Positions 38,933 through 47,951 of a stretch of DNA of 64,000 nucleotides are shown here, one piece after another. The notes under the pieces are model-generated. The model did not search any database, was not told the origin of the DNA, and saw only the letters and a program-made list of their open reading frames with translations. The first letter of the stretch is position 1; every line of letters starts with the position of its first letter. The position numbers and the translations under genes are program-made. This DNA is from Thioflexithrix psekupsensis (GTDB lineage: Bacteria > Pseudomonadota > Gammaproteobacteria > Beggiatoales > Beggiatoaceae), in the NCBI RefSeq assembly GCF_002149925.1, contig NZ_MSLT01000023.1:620001-684000 (forward strand), given 5' to 3'.

Positions 38933-39891
38933 ACTACGCAAGGATCGCCGGCACCGGCAGTTATTTACCAAAACGCATTGTTTCCAATACAGAATTGATG
39001 CAATGGGTGGATACCAGCGATGAATGGATTGTAGAACGCACAGGTATCCGGCAACGTCACCTTGCCGCTCCCGACGAAACCACGTGTGACTTGGCTGAAC
39101 ACGCTGCGCGTCACGCGCTGGCCGCTGCTGGCTGTACTGCTGAGGAGTTGGATTTAATCATTCTCGGCACCACCACGCCCGACCGCATTTACCCCAGCAC
39201 CGCTTGTTTATTACAAGCCCGTCTAGGCAACCACGGCGCACCCGCATTTGATGTACAAGCGGTGTGTAGTGGTTTCGTCTATGCACTGAGCATTGCCAAT
39301 CAATTTATTCGTGCCGGCAGTGCGAAAAAAGCCTTAGTCGTCGGTGCGGAAATTTATTCTCGCATTTTGAACTGGAATGATCGCAATACTTGCGTATTAT
39401 TCGGTGATGGCGCGGGCGCGGTAGTCTTAGAAGCCAGCGATCAACCCGGTATTTTATCCACCCATTTACATGCTGACGGCAGTTATCACGATATGCTGAC
39501 CACGCCCGGCACGGTGGCACAAGGCCGTTTGATCAACGGATCGGGTTTTACCGAAATGCAAGGCGGTGATGTGTTCAAATTCGCCGTGAATGCCCTCAGC
39601 CAAGTGGTCGATGAAGCCTTACAAGCCAATCAATTATCTCCTGAATCTATCGACTGGCTCGTTCCCCATCAAGCCAATATTCGCATTATTAAAGCGACCG
39701 CGAAAAAGTTAAAATTACCCTTAGAACAAGTGATTATTACCGTCCCAGAACACGGCAATACCTCTGCGGCCTCCGTACCTCTGGCGTTAGACATCGGCAT
39801 CCGTGATGGACGCATTCAACGCGGACAAACGGTGTTATTAGAAGCGATTGGCGGCGGATTTACTTGGGGTTCTGTGTTATTAACCTATTAA
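38929..39891 (+). CDS. fabH: 3-Oxoacyl-ACP synthase III (KASIII)
   Basis: Condenses acetyl-CoA with malonyl-ACP to start fatty-acid synthesis. 320 residues. Catalytic triad: Cys113 in [12 protein letters not shown], His in [11 protein letters not shown] and Asn in [26 protein letters not shown] is the CoA-binding signature. GTG start overlaps the plsX stop (GTGA). Together with the downstream fabD, fabG, acpP and fabF this forms the standard gammaproteobacterial cluster. Confidence 0.97.
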   Translation: MNYARIAGTGSYLPKRIVSNTELMQWVDTSDEWIVERTGIRQRHLAAPDETTCDLAEHAARHALAAAGCTAEELDLIILGTTTPDRIYPSTACLLQARLGNHGAPAFDVQAVCSGFVYALSIANQFIRAGSAKKALVVGAEIYSRILNWNDRNTCVLFGDGAGAVVLEASDQPGILSTHLHADGSYHDMLTTPGTVAQGRLINGSGFTEMQGGDVFKFAVNALSQVVDEALQANQLSPESIDWLVPHQANIRIIKATAKKLKLPLEQVIITVPEHGNTSAASVPLALDIGIRDGRIQRGQTVLLEAIGGGFTWGSVLLTY

Positions 39892-39911
39892 TTTAATTAA
39901 AAAATTAATTT

Positions 39912-40859
39912 ATGAGTTCATCATTTGCATTTGTTTTTCCCGGACAAGGCGCGCAATCGCTGGGCATGTTGGCTGAATTGGCGGCCGTTTATCCGTTGGT
40001 GCAAGACACTTTTGCTGAGGCTTCTGCACAATTAGGTTATGATTTGTGGCAGTTGACCCAAGAAGGCCCCGAAGAATTATTGAATCGCACCGACAAAACC
40101 CAACCCGCTTTGTTAGCTGCGGAAATTGCGATTTGGCGGATTTGGCGATCTTTGGGCGGAGGAATGCCGTCTGTGGTGGCCGGTCATAGTTTTGGCGAAT
40201 ACACCGCTTTAACCGTCGCTGAAGCCTTAGAATATGCCGAAGCGGTGCGTTTAGTCGCTGCCCGTGGACAATTTATGTATGAAGCCGTGCCATTGGGTGT
40301 GGGTGCGGTGGCGGCTGTGTTGGGATTGGACGATGCCGAGATTACCGCTGTTTGCGTCCAAGCGGCCGAAGGCGAGGTGGTGTCTCCCGTTAATTTTAAT
40401 GCACCCGGTCAAGTGGTGATTGCCGGTCATGCCAGTGCAGTAGAACGCGCCATGTCGGCGGCAAAAACCGCAGGCGCGAAAAAAATTGTTAAATTAGCGG
40501 TCAGTGCGCCGGTGCATTGTGCCTTAATGACAGAAGCGGCGAATCGGATGGCGGTTTGTTTGGACAGTGCGGCGTTGTCTGTGCCTAAAATTCCCGTGAT
40601 TCACAACGTTGATGTCACTGCAAAAAGTGATGTGGCTGCAATTCGCGCTGCATTAGTCGCCCAGATTGATCACCCGGTGCGTTGGTCGGAAACGGTGCTG
40701 TCTATGGTCAATTCAGGTACGATAACGTTAATCGAATGTGGGCCGGGTAAAGTGTTGTCGGGTTTAAATAAACGCATTGATCGTCGCATTAAATCCTTGC
40801 CCATTTTTGATCCGAGTAGTTTAGAAACCACCTTAGCCGATGTGATGGCCGTGGGATAA
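39912..40859 (+). CDS. fabD: Malonyl-CoA:ACP transacylase
   Basis: Loads malonyl groups onto ACP. 315 residues. FPGQGAQSLGML at the N-terminus, the nucleophile Ser93 in GHSFGEYTAL, the substrate Arg in LVAARGQFM, the catalytic His in APVHCALM and a final GPGKVLSGLNKRI match the family. The gap to fabH is 20 AT-only bases with no visible ribosome-binding site, unusual for an essential gene. Confidence 0.97.
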   Translation: MSSSFAFVFPGQGAQSLGMLAELAAVYPLVQDTFAEASAQLGYDLWQLTQEGPEELLNRTDKTQPALLAAEIAIWRIWRSLGGGMPSVVAGHSFGEYTALTVAEALEYAEAVRLVAARGQFMYEAVPLGVGAVAAVLGLDDAEITAVCVQAAEGEVVSPVNFNAPGQVVIAGHASAVERAMSAAKTAGAKKIVKLAVSAPVHCALMTEAANRMAVCLDSAALSVPKIPVIHNVDVTAKSDVAAIRAALVAQIDHPVRWSETVLSMVNSGTITLIECGPGKVLSGLNKRIDRRIKSLPIFDPSSLETTLADVMAVG

Positions 40860-40925
40860 TGTTTTACATTCTGGAACTGATCTTTTATCCCTTATTTTAA
40901 AATAAAGAAGAGACCCAACTGCGAT

Positions 40926-41669
40926 ATGAATTTTGATCTCAGCACAGAAACCGCTTTAGTCACTGGCGCAACTCGTGGCATTGGTCGAGCGATTGCGGTA
41001 GCATTGGCGCAGGCCGGCGCGATGGTTTACGGCACCGCCACCACCGAAGCCGGCGCACAACAAATCACCGAAGCCTTACAAAACGCTCCCCGTCCCGGAC
41101 AAGGTCAAATGCTCAATGTGGCGAGGGCTGAAGACATTCACGCTTTTATGGAACAATTCGGTAAAAATACACCAAGTATTCTGGTCAACAATGCCGCGGT
41201 GACTCGTGATAACTTGTTGTTGCGCATGAGCGACGACGAATGGCAAAGTGTGTTTGATACCAATTTAACCTCGGTTTTTCATTTCTCCAAAGCCTGCCTG
41301 CGCGGTATGACCAAAGCCCGACACGGACGAATTATTAATATAACTTCGGTCGTGGGCTTGACAGGTAATCCGGGACAGGCAAACTATGCAGCAGCAAAAG
41401 CAGGCCTTATCGCTTTTAGCAAATCCCTTGCACGGGAAATCGGCTCGCGTCAAATCACAGTGAACAATGTCGCGCCCGGCTTTATTGACACGGATATGAC
41501 GCGACAACTGCCTGAAGCGGACAGAAATCAGTTACTACACGCTATCCCACTGAACCGTGCAGGAACGCCCGACGATGTTGCGGCCGCGGTGTTATTCTTA
41601 GCCTCACCGGCCGCTGCTTATATCACCGGCGAAACCTTACACGTCAATGGTGGTATGTACATGCCCTAA
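40926..41669 (+). CDS. fabG: 3-Oxoacyl-ACP reductase
   Basis: NADPH-dependent reduction of beta-ketoacyl-ACP. 247 residues, a classical short-chain dehydrogenase. Coenzyme motif TGATRGIGRAIA (14-25), NNAAVTRDNLL, and the catalytic Ser141, Tyr154 and Lys158 (NYAAAKAG). C-terminal YITGETLHVNGGMYM is typical of FabG. Follows fabD after 66 bases carrying AAGAAGAGA as ribosome-binding site. Confidence 0.97.
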   Translation: MNFDLSTETALVTGATRGIGRAIAVALAQAGAMVYGTATTEAGAQQITEALQNAPRPGQGQMLNVARAEDIHAFMEQFGKNTPSILVNNAAVTRDNLLLRMSDDEWQSVFDTNLTSVFHFSKACLRGMTKARHGRIINITSVVGLTGNPGQANYAAAKAGLIAFSKSLAREIGSRQITVNNVAPGFIDTDMTRQLPEADRNQLLHAIPLNRAGTPDDVAAAVLFLASPAAAYITGETLHVNGGMYMP

Positions 41670-41762
41670 CTGGCGACAATTTTTAGATTGTTGCTTTTTG
41701 AATCATTCGCAAACCAGCCGTATTGTGCGGTTACTTTATACTATCCCGGAGGATAATTTGTC

Positions 41763-42002
41763 ATGAGTAAAGACGTTGAAGAACGTGTCAAGAAAATCGT
41801 CGTTGAACAATTAGGCGTACAAGAAGGGGAAGTACAAAACGACTCTTCTTTTGTCGATGATTTGGGTGCAGACTCGCTCGATACGGTAGAATTGGTCATG
41901 GCGTTGGAAGAGGAATTTGGTTGTGATATTCCCGACGAAGAAGCGGAAAAAATCACCACTGTACAACAAGCCATTAACTACATTTTGGCGCATCAATCGT
42001 AG
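41763..42002 (+). CDS. acpP: Acyl carrier protein
   Basis: 79 residues, strongly acidic four-helix bundle. The phosphopantetheine site is Ser38 in [19 protein letters not shown]. Strong ribosome-binding site GGAGG (41749-41753) suits its high expression. AcpS (1969-2346) is the modifying enzyme. A 93-base gap before it could hold its own promoter, as in other gammaproteobacteria. Confidence 0.98.
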   Translation: MSKDVEERVKKIVVEQLGVQEGEVQNDSSFVDDLGADSLDTVELVMALEEEFGCDIPDEEAEKITTVQQAINYILAHQS

Positions 42003-42046
42003 TTTTTTCTGCGACGCATTGCCATCAAGCCGTATAGATTGAACCT

Positions 42047-42100
42047 AACACCGCTTTAATCTTTTAGCCTCTCACCAGAGAGAATCACGTAAGCGGTGTT
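42047..42100 (+). terminator. Stem-loop between acpP and fabF
   Basis: Arms AACACCGCTT (42047-42056) and AAGCGGTGTT (42091-42100) are a perfect 10-bp inverted repeat, with a smaller hairpin inside (CTCTC / GAGAG). No T-run follows. It may stabilise or attenuate the acpP message, explaining high acpP and lower fabF expression. Confidence 0.55.
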
Positions 42101-42192
42101 AATGGGTCAATTCGAGCTTCACGATGGTGAGTACTGAGTCGTTTTGTCGAGTCGTGTACTAAATACTGTCCATCAGCAAAGTAAAACAGGGT

Positions 42193-43443
42193 GTGAACGT
42201 GGCTAGAAGACGTATCGTCGTCACGGGATTGGGGATGATCTCACCCGTGGGTTTGACCGTAAAAAGCAGTTGGGAAGCCGTGCTGGCCGGTAAAAGTGGC
42301 ATTAAACCCATTACCCATTTTGATGTCAGTGAGTTTTCCTGTCGCATCGCTGGGACAATTGAGGGGTTCGATGTCACCCACATTATGCCGGCAAAAGAAG
42401 CACGGAAAATGGACCCTTTCATTCATTATGGGATTGCAGCGAGTATTGAAGCCTTAGCCGATTCGGGATTGGTCATTACTCCAGAAAATGCAGATCGCAT
42501 TGGCGTTGCCGTGGGGTCTGGCATCGGCGGCTTGCCCGGTATCGAAAAAGGACACGAAGCCTATCTTAAAGGTGGCCCCCGCAAAATTTCTCCCTTCTTT
42601 GTTCCCAGCAATATTACAAATATGATTGCGGGCAATTTATCCATTCGTTACGGCATTAAAGGCCCTAACTATGCGATTGTCACCGCGTGTTCTACAGGAA
42701 CGCATAATATTGGCATTGCCGCTCGACAAATCATTTACGGAGATGCCGATGTGATGTTGGCGGGTGGTGCGGAAATGTCCTGTTCTCCGATGGGGATAGG
42801 GGGCTTTGCTGCGGCACGCGCTTTGTCTACCCGCAATGATTCGCCCACAACCGCCAGTCGGCCGTGGGATAAAGATCGGGATGGTTTTCTGTTAAGTGAC
42901 GGTGCGGGCGTGGTGGTGTTAGAAGAATATGAACACGCTAAACGGCGCAATGCTCAAATTTATGCTGAGTTGGTGGGTTTTGGTATGAGTGGCGATGCCT
43001 ATCACATGACTGCCCCTTCAGAAGATGGTCTGGGCGCGTCGCAATGTATGCGTAATGCTTTACGCGATGCCCAGTTGAATCCAGAACAAATTGATTACGT
43101 CAATGCCCACGGCACTTCGACTCCCGCCGGTGATAAAATCGAAACATTGGCGATTAAACGCACTTTTGGCGATCACATTTCACGTCTCGCAGTCAGTTCA
43201 ACCAAATCGATGACGGGACATTTATTGGGTGCAGCGGGTGGGGTGGAGGCGATTTTTGCCATTCTCAGCATCCGCGATCAAGTCGCACCGCCGACCATGA
43301 ATTTAGATCACGTTGATCCTGAGTGTGCGGGTTTGGACTATGTGCCGAATCAGGCGCGAGCGCAAAAAATCGAGGTGAGTTTGTCTAATTCTTTCGGTTT
43401 TGGTGGGACGAATGGCACATTGATTTTTAAACGTTTGACTTAA
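42193..43443 (+). CDS. fabF: 3-Oxoacyl-ACP synthase II (KASII)
   Basis: Elongates acyl-ACP with malonyl-ACP. 416 residues. Catalytic Cys166 in [10 protein letters not shown] and two histidines in [11 protein letters not shown] and [22 protein letters not shown] marks the N-terminus and [14 protein letters not shown] the end. The start is GTG 42193 or the nearby GTG 42199; the first gives the usual short basic lead. Separated from acpP by 190 bases with a hairpin. Confidence 0.96.
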   Translation: MNVARRRIVVTGLGMISPVGLTVKSSWEAVLAGKSGIKPITHFDVSEFSCRIAGTIEGFDVTHIMPAKEARKMDPFIHYGIAASIEALADSGLVITPENADRIGVAVGSGIGGLPGIEKGHEAYLKGGPRKISPFFVPSNITNMIAGNLSIRYGIKGPNYAIVTACSTGTHNIGIAARQIIYGDADVMLAGGAEMSCSPMGIGGFAAARALSTRNDSPTTASRPWDKDRDGFLLSDGAGVVVLEEYEHAKRRNAQIYAELVGFGMSGDAYHMTAPSEDGLGASQCMRNALRDAQLNPEQIDYVNAHGTSTPAGDKIETLAIKRTFGDHISRLAVSSTKSMTGHLLGAAGGVEAIFAILSIRDQVAPPTMNLDHVDPECAGLDYVPNQARAQKIEVSLSNSFGFGGTNGTLIFKRLT

Positions 43444-43449
43444 TGTGTC

Positions 43450-44289
43450 GTGTGTCCTGTTTCTGAGTGTGTTATTTTTGATGGACAGTCGCCCTTATCT
43501 GCTTTGGATCGTGGGCTGCATTATGGTGATGGTTTATTTGAGACCATTGCGGTTGCTGAGGGTTGTCCGCTGGCGTGGACAGCCCATTGGCAGCGTTTGC
43601 AGCAGGGAGCGGCGCGTTTATCCTTACCTTTGCCGTCGTTTGCCCAACTGGATCGGGACATTCAAGCCCGCAGTCAGTCCCTTTCTCGTGGTGTCATCAA
43701 ATTAATCGTGACGCGAGGCAGTGCGGGGCGTGGTTATGCGCCACCTTCTGACCCTACGCCCACCTGTTTTCTTCTTTCTTATCCTCTTCCTGATTATCCA
43801 TTAAGTCACTGGCAACGCGGTGTGATTGCGCGTGTCGGGCGTTTGCGCGTGGCACGACAACCCACTTTGGCGGGCATAAAACATTTAAATCGTTTAGAAC
43901 AAGTGTTAGCGCGTCAAGAATGGCAAAATCCGTTGATCAGTGAATCAATTTTATTAGATTCGTTGGATTATTTATGTGAAGGGGTAATGACGAATTTATT
44001 TTGGGTTAAAGATAAAACGTTATTCACGCCTAATTTAGATCAGTGCGGTGTGAATGGAATTATTCGCCAGCGCATTATTGATCAAGCCAATGTTTGGGGT
44101 TATTCTGTGGTGATAGGATATTATCCTTTGTCGGCATTGGCGGAGGCAGAGGAGATATTTTTAACCAATAGTATCATTGGGTTATGGCCAGTGCGACAAT
44201 TGGGTGCGTGGCGATATGCCTTAGCCGACACAGCGCGAACCATTCAACGGCAATTACAACAAGACGGTTGGAGTATTCATTATGCTTAA
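43450..44289 (+). CDS. pabC: Aminodeoxychorismate lyase
   Basis: PLP enzyme that splits 4-amino-4-deoxychorismate to p-aminobenzoate for folate. 279 residues of the fold-type IV family. DRGLHYGDGLFET (20-32), the PLP lysine in AGIKHLNRLEQV (near 141), SLDYLCEGVMTNLFWV and FLTNSIIGLWPV are present. GTG 43450 follows the fabF stop by six bases. Overlaps mltG by eight bases, matching the pabC-mltG (yceG) order of E. coli. Confidence 0.92.
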   Translation: MCPVSECVIFDGQSPLSALDRGLHYGDGLFETIAVAEGCPLAWTAHWQRLQQGAARLSLPLPSFAQLDRDIQARSQSLSRGVIKLIVTRGSAGRGYAPPSDPTPTCFLLSYPLPDYPLSHWQRGVIARVGRLRVARQPTLAGIKHLNRLEQVLARQEWQNPLISESILLDSLDYLCEGVMTNLFWVKDKTLFTPNLDQCGVNGIIRQRIIDQANVWGYSVVIGYYPLSALAEAEEIFLTNSIIGLWPVRQLGAWRYALADTARTIQRQLQQDGWSIHYA

Positions 44290-45370
44290 ACGAATAATAA
44301 AAGGAATCGCGGGATTATTTTTATTGGGCATAATGATTGCCGCGGCGGGAATTGCTTATGCGTATTGGTTGTATGAAAATGAGTTATTAAAACCCCTACC
44401 TGTGGATAAACCTTTTGTTTATCAATTACCTGCGGGAACGCCTTTGATTCAAGTGGCGCAAGATTTAAAAGAAAAACAATTACTCACTCCATTGGGCAGT
44501 TATGTGTGGTTATTTCTGGCGCGTTGGGAGCAGCAATCAAAAACCATTAAGAGTGGTGAATATCCTATTCCTGTTGGCACGACTCCCCAAGATTTATTAG
44601 CGATTTTTATTAGCGGGCAAACGGTGCAATATAGTTTGACTATTCCTGAAGGTTTAAATTTTCGGGAAATGTTGGCCTTAATTCATCGACACGATAAATT
44701 AATTCACACTTTAAAAGATTTGAATGCCGCGGCGATAATGGAAAAATTAGGTTATCCCGATCAACATCCTGAAGGGCGTTTTTATCCAGACACTTATTAT
44801 TTCCCTGCTAACACGACTGATCTGGCGTTTTTACAACGCGCCCACCGCAAAATGAGGCAGGAGTTGGCCGCGGCGTGGGATCAGCGATCCGCACAAGATT
44901 TGCCGTTGCGTAATGCGGATGAGGCGTTAATTTTGGCTTCTTTGATCGAAAAAGAAACCGCAGACCCCAGTGAACGACATCATATTGCGGGTGTTTTTGT
45001 GCGACGTTTACAGCGCGGTATGTTGTTGCAAACCGATCCGACGGTGATTTATGTGTTGGGAGAGGCGTTTGATGGTAATATTCGTCAGACGGATTTGCGG
45101 GTAGATAATCCTTATAATACTTATCGTTATGCGGGTTTACCGCCCACACCGATTGCTTTACCGGGACGTGCGTCGCTGTTGGCTGCTGTACGACCTCAAG
45201 CGGGAGAAACGTTATTTTTTGTCGCCAAAGGCAACGGCAGCCACTATTTTTCCCGCACGTTGGCCGAGCATGAATGTGCGGTCATTCAGTATCAAATTAA
45301 GGATAAAAATTCTAGCCGCTTCCGTACTCGCTGCCGTCAATATCCGCAATGTGAAGCGTGTCGGTCGTGA
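44282..45370 (+). CDS. mltG: Endolytic peptidoglycan transglycosylase MltG
   Basis: Cleaves nascent glycan strands at the membrane, setting their length. 362 residues: one N-terminal membrane helix (9-32), a LysM-like segment, then the YceG domain. The catalytic Glu is in ASLIEKETADPSERH (near 223). EGRFYPDTYYF, RLQRGMLLQTDPTVIY, YNTYRYAGLPPTPI and the NGSHYFSRTLAEH block match the family. The last 30 residues are Cys/Arg-rich (CRQYPQCEACR), unusual but in frame. tmk and holB, which often follow, are absent; an insertion-sequence remnant starts within 20 bases of the stop. Confidence 0.93.
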   Translation: MLKRIIKGIAGLFLLGIMIAAAGIAYAYWLYENELLKPLPVDKPFVYQLPAGTPLIQVAQDLKEKQLLTPLGSYVWLFLARWEQQSKTIKSGEYPIPVGTTPQDLLAIFISGQTVQYSLTIPEGLNFREMLALIHRHDKLIHTLKDLNAAAIMEKLGYPDQHPEGRFYPDTYYFPANTTDLAFLQRAHRKMRQELAAAWDQRSAQDLPLRNADEALILASLIEKETADPSERHHIAGVFVRRLQRGMLLQTDPTVIYVLGEAFDGNIRQTDLRVDNPYNTYRYAGLPPTPIALPGRASLLAAVRPQAGETLFFVAKGNGSHYFSRTLAEHECAVIQYQIKDKNSSRFRTRCRQYPQCEACRS

Positions 45371-45384
45371 GTTTTTTAAAATCC

Positions 45385-45484
45385 CAGCAATTCTCACTAA
45401 GCCCTACTAAATATTTCAAGAATTACACCTAGAGAGTGTTTCAAGCATAAAACCCGTTAAATGCTGGCACATCGAATACTAAAA
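45385..45484 (-). repeat. Solo insertion-sequence end (transposase 3' remnant)
   Basis: This stretch is closely similar to 47952-48054, the end of the complete element at 48-49 kb, sharing AGCAATTCTC, CAAGAATTAC, CCTAGAGAG, TTCAAGCATAAAA and ATCGAATACTAAA. It corresponds to the last codons and downstream end of that transposase gene in the same orientation. The rest of the element is missing. Confidence 0.8.
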
Positions 45485-45612
45485 GTGAGATGGCGAACAA
45501 CATCAATTAAAGACAAACAAAACGTTTTTATTGTTTTGTCTACCATCATGTTGCGCAAAATGGTGTGCATGGTGTGTAACGAAAAGATATTGCACACCCT
45601 ACAAAGGCTTAG

Positions 45613-46050
45613 CTACTTGGCTTGAAATGGATTCAGCAGCATGACACCGGTTGCTGCAAAATCGTTTGTATTGCGGGTAATTAGCGTCAAATCATGTGTC
45701 AGTGCTGTTGCGGCAATTTGTTTGTCCAGGGCATTTTCATAATGCGGCACACGCAAGCGTCCCCAGACTTGCGCCTCGGCTTCAGTCAATTCAAGAATGT
45801 TTTCAGCGTAGTCATCAATGACTGTTTGCAACCAAGTTTCAAGCACATCCGCCTGTTGATGATCACCACGATGCCGAATTATTTCAACGCCTCGCCTAAG
45901 CTCGCCTATGGTGATAACGCTGACAAACAAGTCTGCATTTTGTTGTTCTGTTTGAATAAAAAACTGTTTAACCCCTGCATCTGCTTTGTCACCTTTTCTC
46001 AGTTCGCTAATGACATTCGTATCAATCAAATACCGATTTGTCACGTTCAT
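45613..46050 (-). CDS. PIN-domain ribonuclease toxin (FitB/VapC type)
   Basis: 145 residues, one PIN domain. The acidic metal-binding residues lie in YLIDTNVISELRKG (Asp10), TIGELRRGVE and ALDKQIAATAL, with a late acidic TRNTNDFAATG. Toxins of this family cut tRNA or other RNAs. It overlaps its antitoxin gene by 29 bases, the usual VapBC/FitAB order, allowing coupled translation. Sequence style is nearer FitB than enteric VapC. Confidence 0.9.
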   Translation of the reverse strand: MNVTNRYLIDTNVISELRKGDKADAGVKQFFIQTEQQNADLFVSVITIGELRRGVEIIRHRGDHQQADVLETWLQTVIDDYAENILELTEAEAQVWGRLRVPHYENALDKQIAATALTHDLTLITRNTNDFAATGVMLLNPFQAK

Positions 46051-46255
46051 CTTGTTTTCGCTCGAAATCAGAATCTAAGCCAACTTGGGGTATTTGCATC
46101 AATACAGCGGCGAATCTTGGTTTAGCTGCTTTTTTCAGGGCAGTTTCCAAAATTTTCCGATGTTCAGCTTCCATACTGACACCATGCCGATGCGCCCGTA
46201 TTTTCAGCGCGTTGACAATGCTTTCATCAAGGTTGTGAAGCGTTAAACTGGACAT
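46022..46255 (-). CDS. FitA-like ribbon-helix-helix antitoxin
   Basis: About 77 residues from ATG 46255, which has GAGAGGA seven bases upstream (an ATG at 46288 lacks one). The N-terminal SSLTLHNLDESIVNALKIRA and AHRHGVSMEAEHRKILE match the FitA/Arc-type DNA-binding fold. The C-terminal tail (LDSDFERKQDERDKSVFD) should wrap around the toxin. It would neutralise the PIN toxin and repress its own promoter. Confidence 0.88.
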   Translation of the reverse strand: MSSLTLHNLDESIVNALKIRAHRHGVSMEAEHRKILETALKKAAKPRFAAVLMQIPQVGLDSDFERKQDERDKSVFD

Positions 46256-46697
46256 GTTTGTATCCTCTCGGTTGCTCTCGTTTTCCACATAAGGCGTACC
46301 GATATGGTGCGCTACGGCGCAAAAGGACGCGCCTAACGCACCCTACAAGGCTGTCACGGCACGGCGAGGTTGGTGTGATGGGTTTCGGCGCGATGGAGTG
46401 TGTGTCGGCAAATACCCGGCGCACGGGCGCGCCTCTACCCATCCTACGCGCTAAAATGGTAAAGTCAAATTGGTCAATAAACCAGGTAAAATTAATGATG
46501 TAGGTTTGTTATCATTTTTTAATTACTGGCAGAGTGCTTAGTTGGTTGGGTACGCAATAATAACGCGCTTCTTCGCACTTGTTAAAAATGGAGACCAGCG
46601 TCCTTGTATTGGTTGACGCTAGTGCGTCAGAGAAAACGCTCTACGCAGTGCGTAGAATGAGAATTAACACACGTTATTTATTTTTTCTGTTAATAAT
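46256..46697. repeat. Interval rich in palindromic repeats upstream of the toxin-antitoxin pair
   Basis: About 440 bases without a gene. 46296-46346 is a GC-rich palindromic repeat (GGTGCGCTACGGCGC facing GCGCCTAACGCACC). 46375-46455 is a second one with GATGGGTTTCGGCGC facing GCGCCTCTACCCATC. These resemble common intergenic repeats of environmental proteobacteria. The remainder near 46600-46680 has short GCGTCAG/GCGTAGA repeats. It must contain the promoter of the antitoxin operon. Confidence 0.55.
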
Positions 46698-47096
46698 TTA
46701 TTTATCTCTAAGGTCATTTATTTGCTGTTTTAGATATTCTATTTCTTTGATCTGATTTTCTACAATCAAATTTATCTTTTGCAAATCATATTCTAAATTT
46801 GCCTGATTAGCATGTGGTACTAAGTTACCAAAATTTGCAAATTGAGGATTACTATTATTTTGAAATTCATTTACATTAAAAATGTTATTTTCATTCATTC
46901 CTAACAAATCCAATAAACCAATTCCAAAAACTTGGGCTATTTGTTCAAGTCTTGATAACTGCACATCAGTGTGTCCTAGCTCGATGTTAGCATAACCTTT
47001 TACTGACATGTCCAATTTCTCAGCCATCTGTTCTTGTGACCATTGTTTTAATTGACGAATAAACTTAATTTTTTTGAAACTTCCATAAATAAGCAT
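46698..47096 (-). CDS. XRE-family transcriptional regulator with coiled-coil tail
   Basis: About 132 residues. Residues 8-65 form a lambda-repressor-like HTH (IRQLKQWSQEQMAEKLDMSVKGYANIE, then LSRLEQIAQVFGIGLLDLL). An Asn-rich linker follows (FNVNEFQNNSNPQFANFG). The tail is a coiled coil (INLIVENQIKEIEYLKQQINDL), probably for dimerisation. AT-rich and unlike the neighbours in base use, it may be acquired. The start is uncertain (ATG 47096 or TTG 47108); neither has a well-spaced ribosome-binding site. No operon partner. Confidence 0.75.
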   Translation of the reverse strand: MLIYGSFKKIKFIRQLKQWSQEQMAEKLDMSVKGYANIELGHTDVQLSRLEQIAQVFGIGLLDLLGMNENNIFNVNEFQNNSNPQFANFGNLVPHANQANLEYDLQKINLIVENQIKEIEYLKQQINDLRDK

Positions 47097-47253
47097 TCCT
47101 ACTGGCAATAAATAGTATTAACAGTGGGTGGATATATCCCAGACTACTTTGTAAACTTTACACTACTTTTCTTATTTATGCAAACTGTAATTGAGTTTAA
47201 TTGGTCTTCATGTTAGGCTTTTATTCTGTTGCCATAGAAGCTTAACTAACATT

Positions 47254-47470
47254 TGAGACTGTAAAAGAACTCCCAAAAATGCCTGTTTTGGTACTGACCG
47301 CAACGCGGTCAAGACTGCATTCTCAAGTGGCACTTGGGAACAAGAGGTTTTTTTGTTAGTAAGTTATTGATTTTTCGTTGTCGAATACTGAAAGAATGAA
47401 ATTCTTTTACAGCTTCGGCACTGGGAACGAGATAAAAAATGGTGTTTTCGGGAGTTCCTTTACAGGCTCA
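47254..47470. mobile_element. MITE-like element with 25-bp imperfect terminal inverted repeats
   Basis: The left end reads TGAGACTGTAAAAGAACTCC (47254-47273) and the right end (to 47470) is its near complement (GGAGTTCCTTTACAGGCTCA). The 217-bp interior has no gene but includes two degenerate copies of a CTGGGAACGAG-like string. It abuts the ribosome-binding site of the small secreted protein gene and could supply its promoter. Confidence 0.65.
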
Positions 47471-47506
47471 TTTACTAGGCAACATTTTTCAGTAAGGAGA
47501 GTTTTT

Positions 47507-47812
47507 ATGACTAAAACTTATCGTAATTTTGGGATACTAATAGCATTTGTTATGGCTATGTCAGCTCTTTCTATGAACGTATTTGCAGATAGTCGTTATG
47601 CGTTTACAGTAACCTATTTGTGGTATGGACCTGACATTAATGTCGAAAGTATTGGTTCAGGCAACGTATATAGAGTTGGATACAACAGTTCTATTGAGAC
47701 TGTAGCTGGTGATACGGTTACAATTATCATTGATGATGACAATAACTGGAAAACCATCATCAACGAAAGAAATGGTAAAAGTGCTACTATTAATAGCGTT
47801 CGGCGACAATAA
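47507..47812 (+). CDS. Small secreted protein, unknown
   Basis: 101 residues from ATG 47507, with AAGGAGAG (47494-47501) as ribosome-binding site; the frame continues upstream to 47378 only inside the MITE. Signal peptide MTKTYRNFGILIAFVMAMSA with cleavage near VFA-DS. The mature part is about 75 residues, beta-rich (RYAFTVTYLWYGPDINVES, DTVTIIIDDDN), without cysteines. No family recognised. Followed by a palindromic repeat and an insertion sequence. Confidence 0.65.
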   Translation: MTKTYRNFGILIAFVMAMSALSMNVFADSRYAFTVTYLWYGPDINVESIGSGNVYRVGYNSSIETVAGDTVTIIIDDDNNWKTIINERNGKSATINSVRRQ

Positions 47813-47859
47813 TTGAAGAGCTTTCAACGTCAATAGCACTGGTGGGTCTAACCCAGCCC

Positions 47860-47900
47860 GCGTAGGTCGCATAAGCGATAGCGTTATGCGACATTTGGGA
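47860..47900. repeat. Short palindromic repeat
   Basis: GTCGCATAA and TTATGCGAC (about 47867-47893) are inverted arms around GCGATAGCG. It lies between the small secreted-protein gene and the insertion sequence and resembles widespread intergenic palindromes. Confidence 0.5.
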
Positions 47901-47951
47901 ATTCCATCGTAGCAGATGACGGCGCACACTTCAACAGGCTCAGTGCCAGCA

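Noticed and set aside
46227-46442. 71-codon minus-strand frame upstream of the antitoxin
   Set aside because: It lies wholly in GC-rich palindromic repeats and overlaps the antitoxin start; composition explains the open frame.
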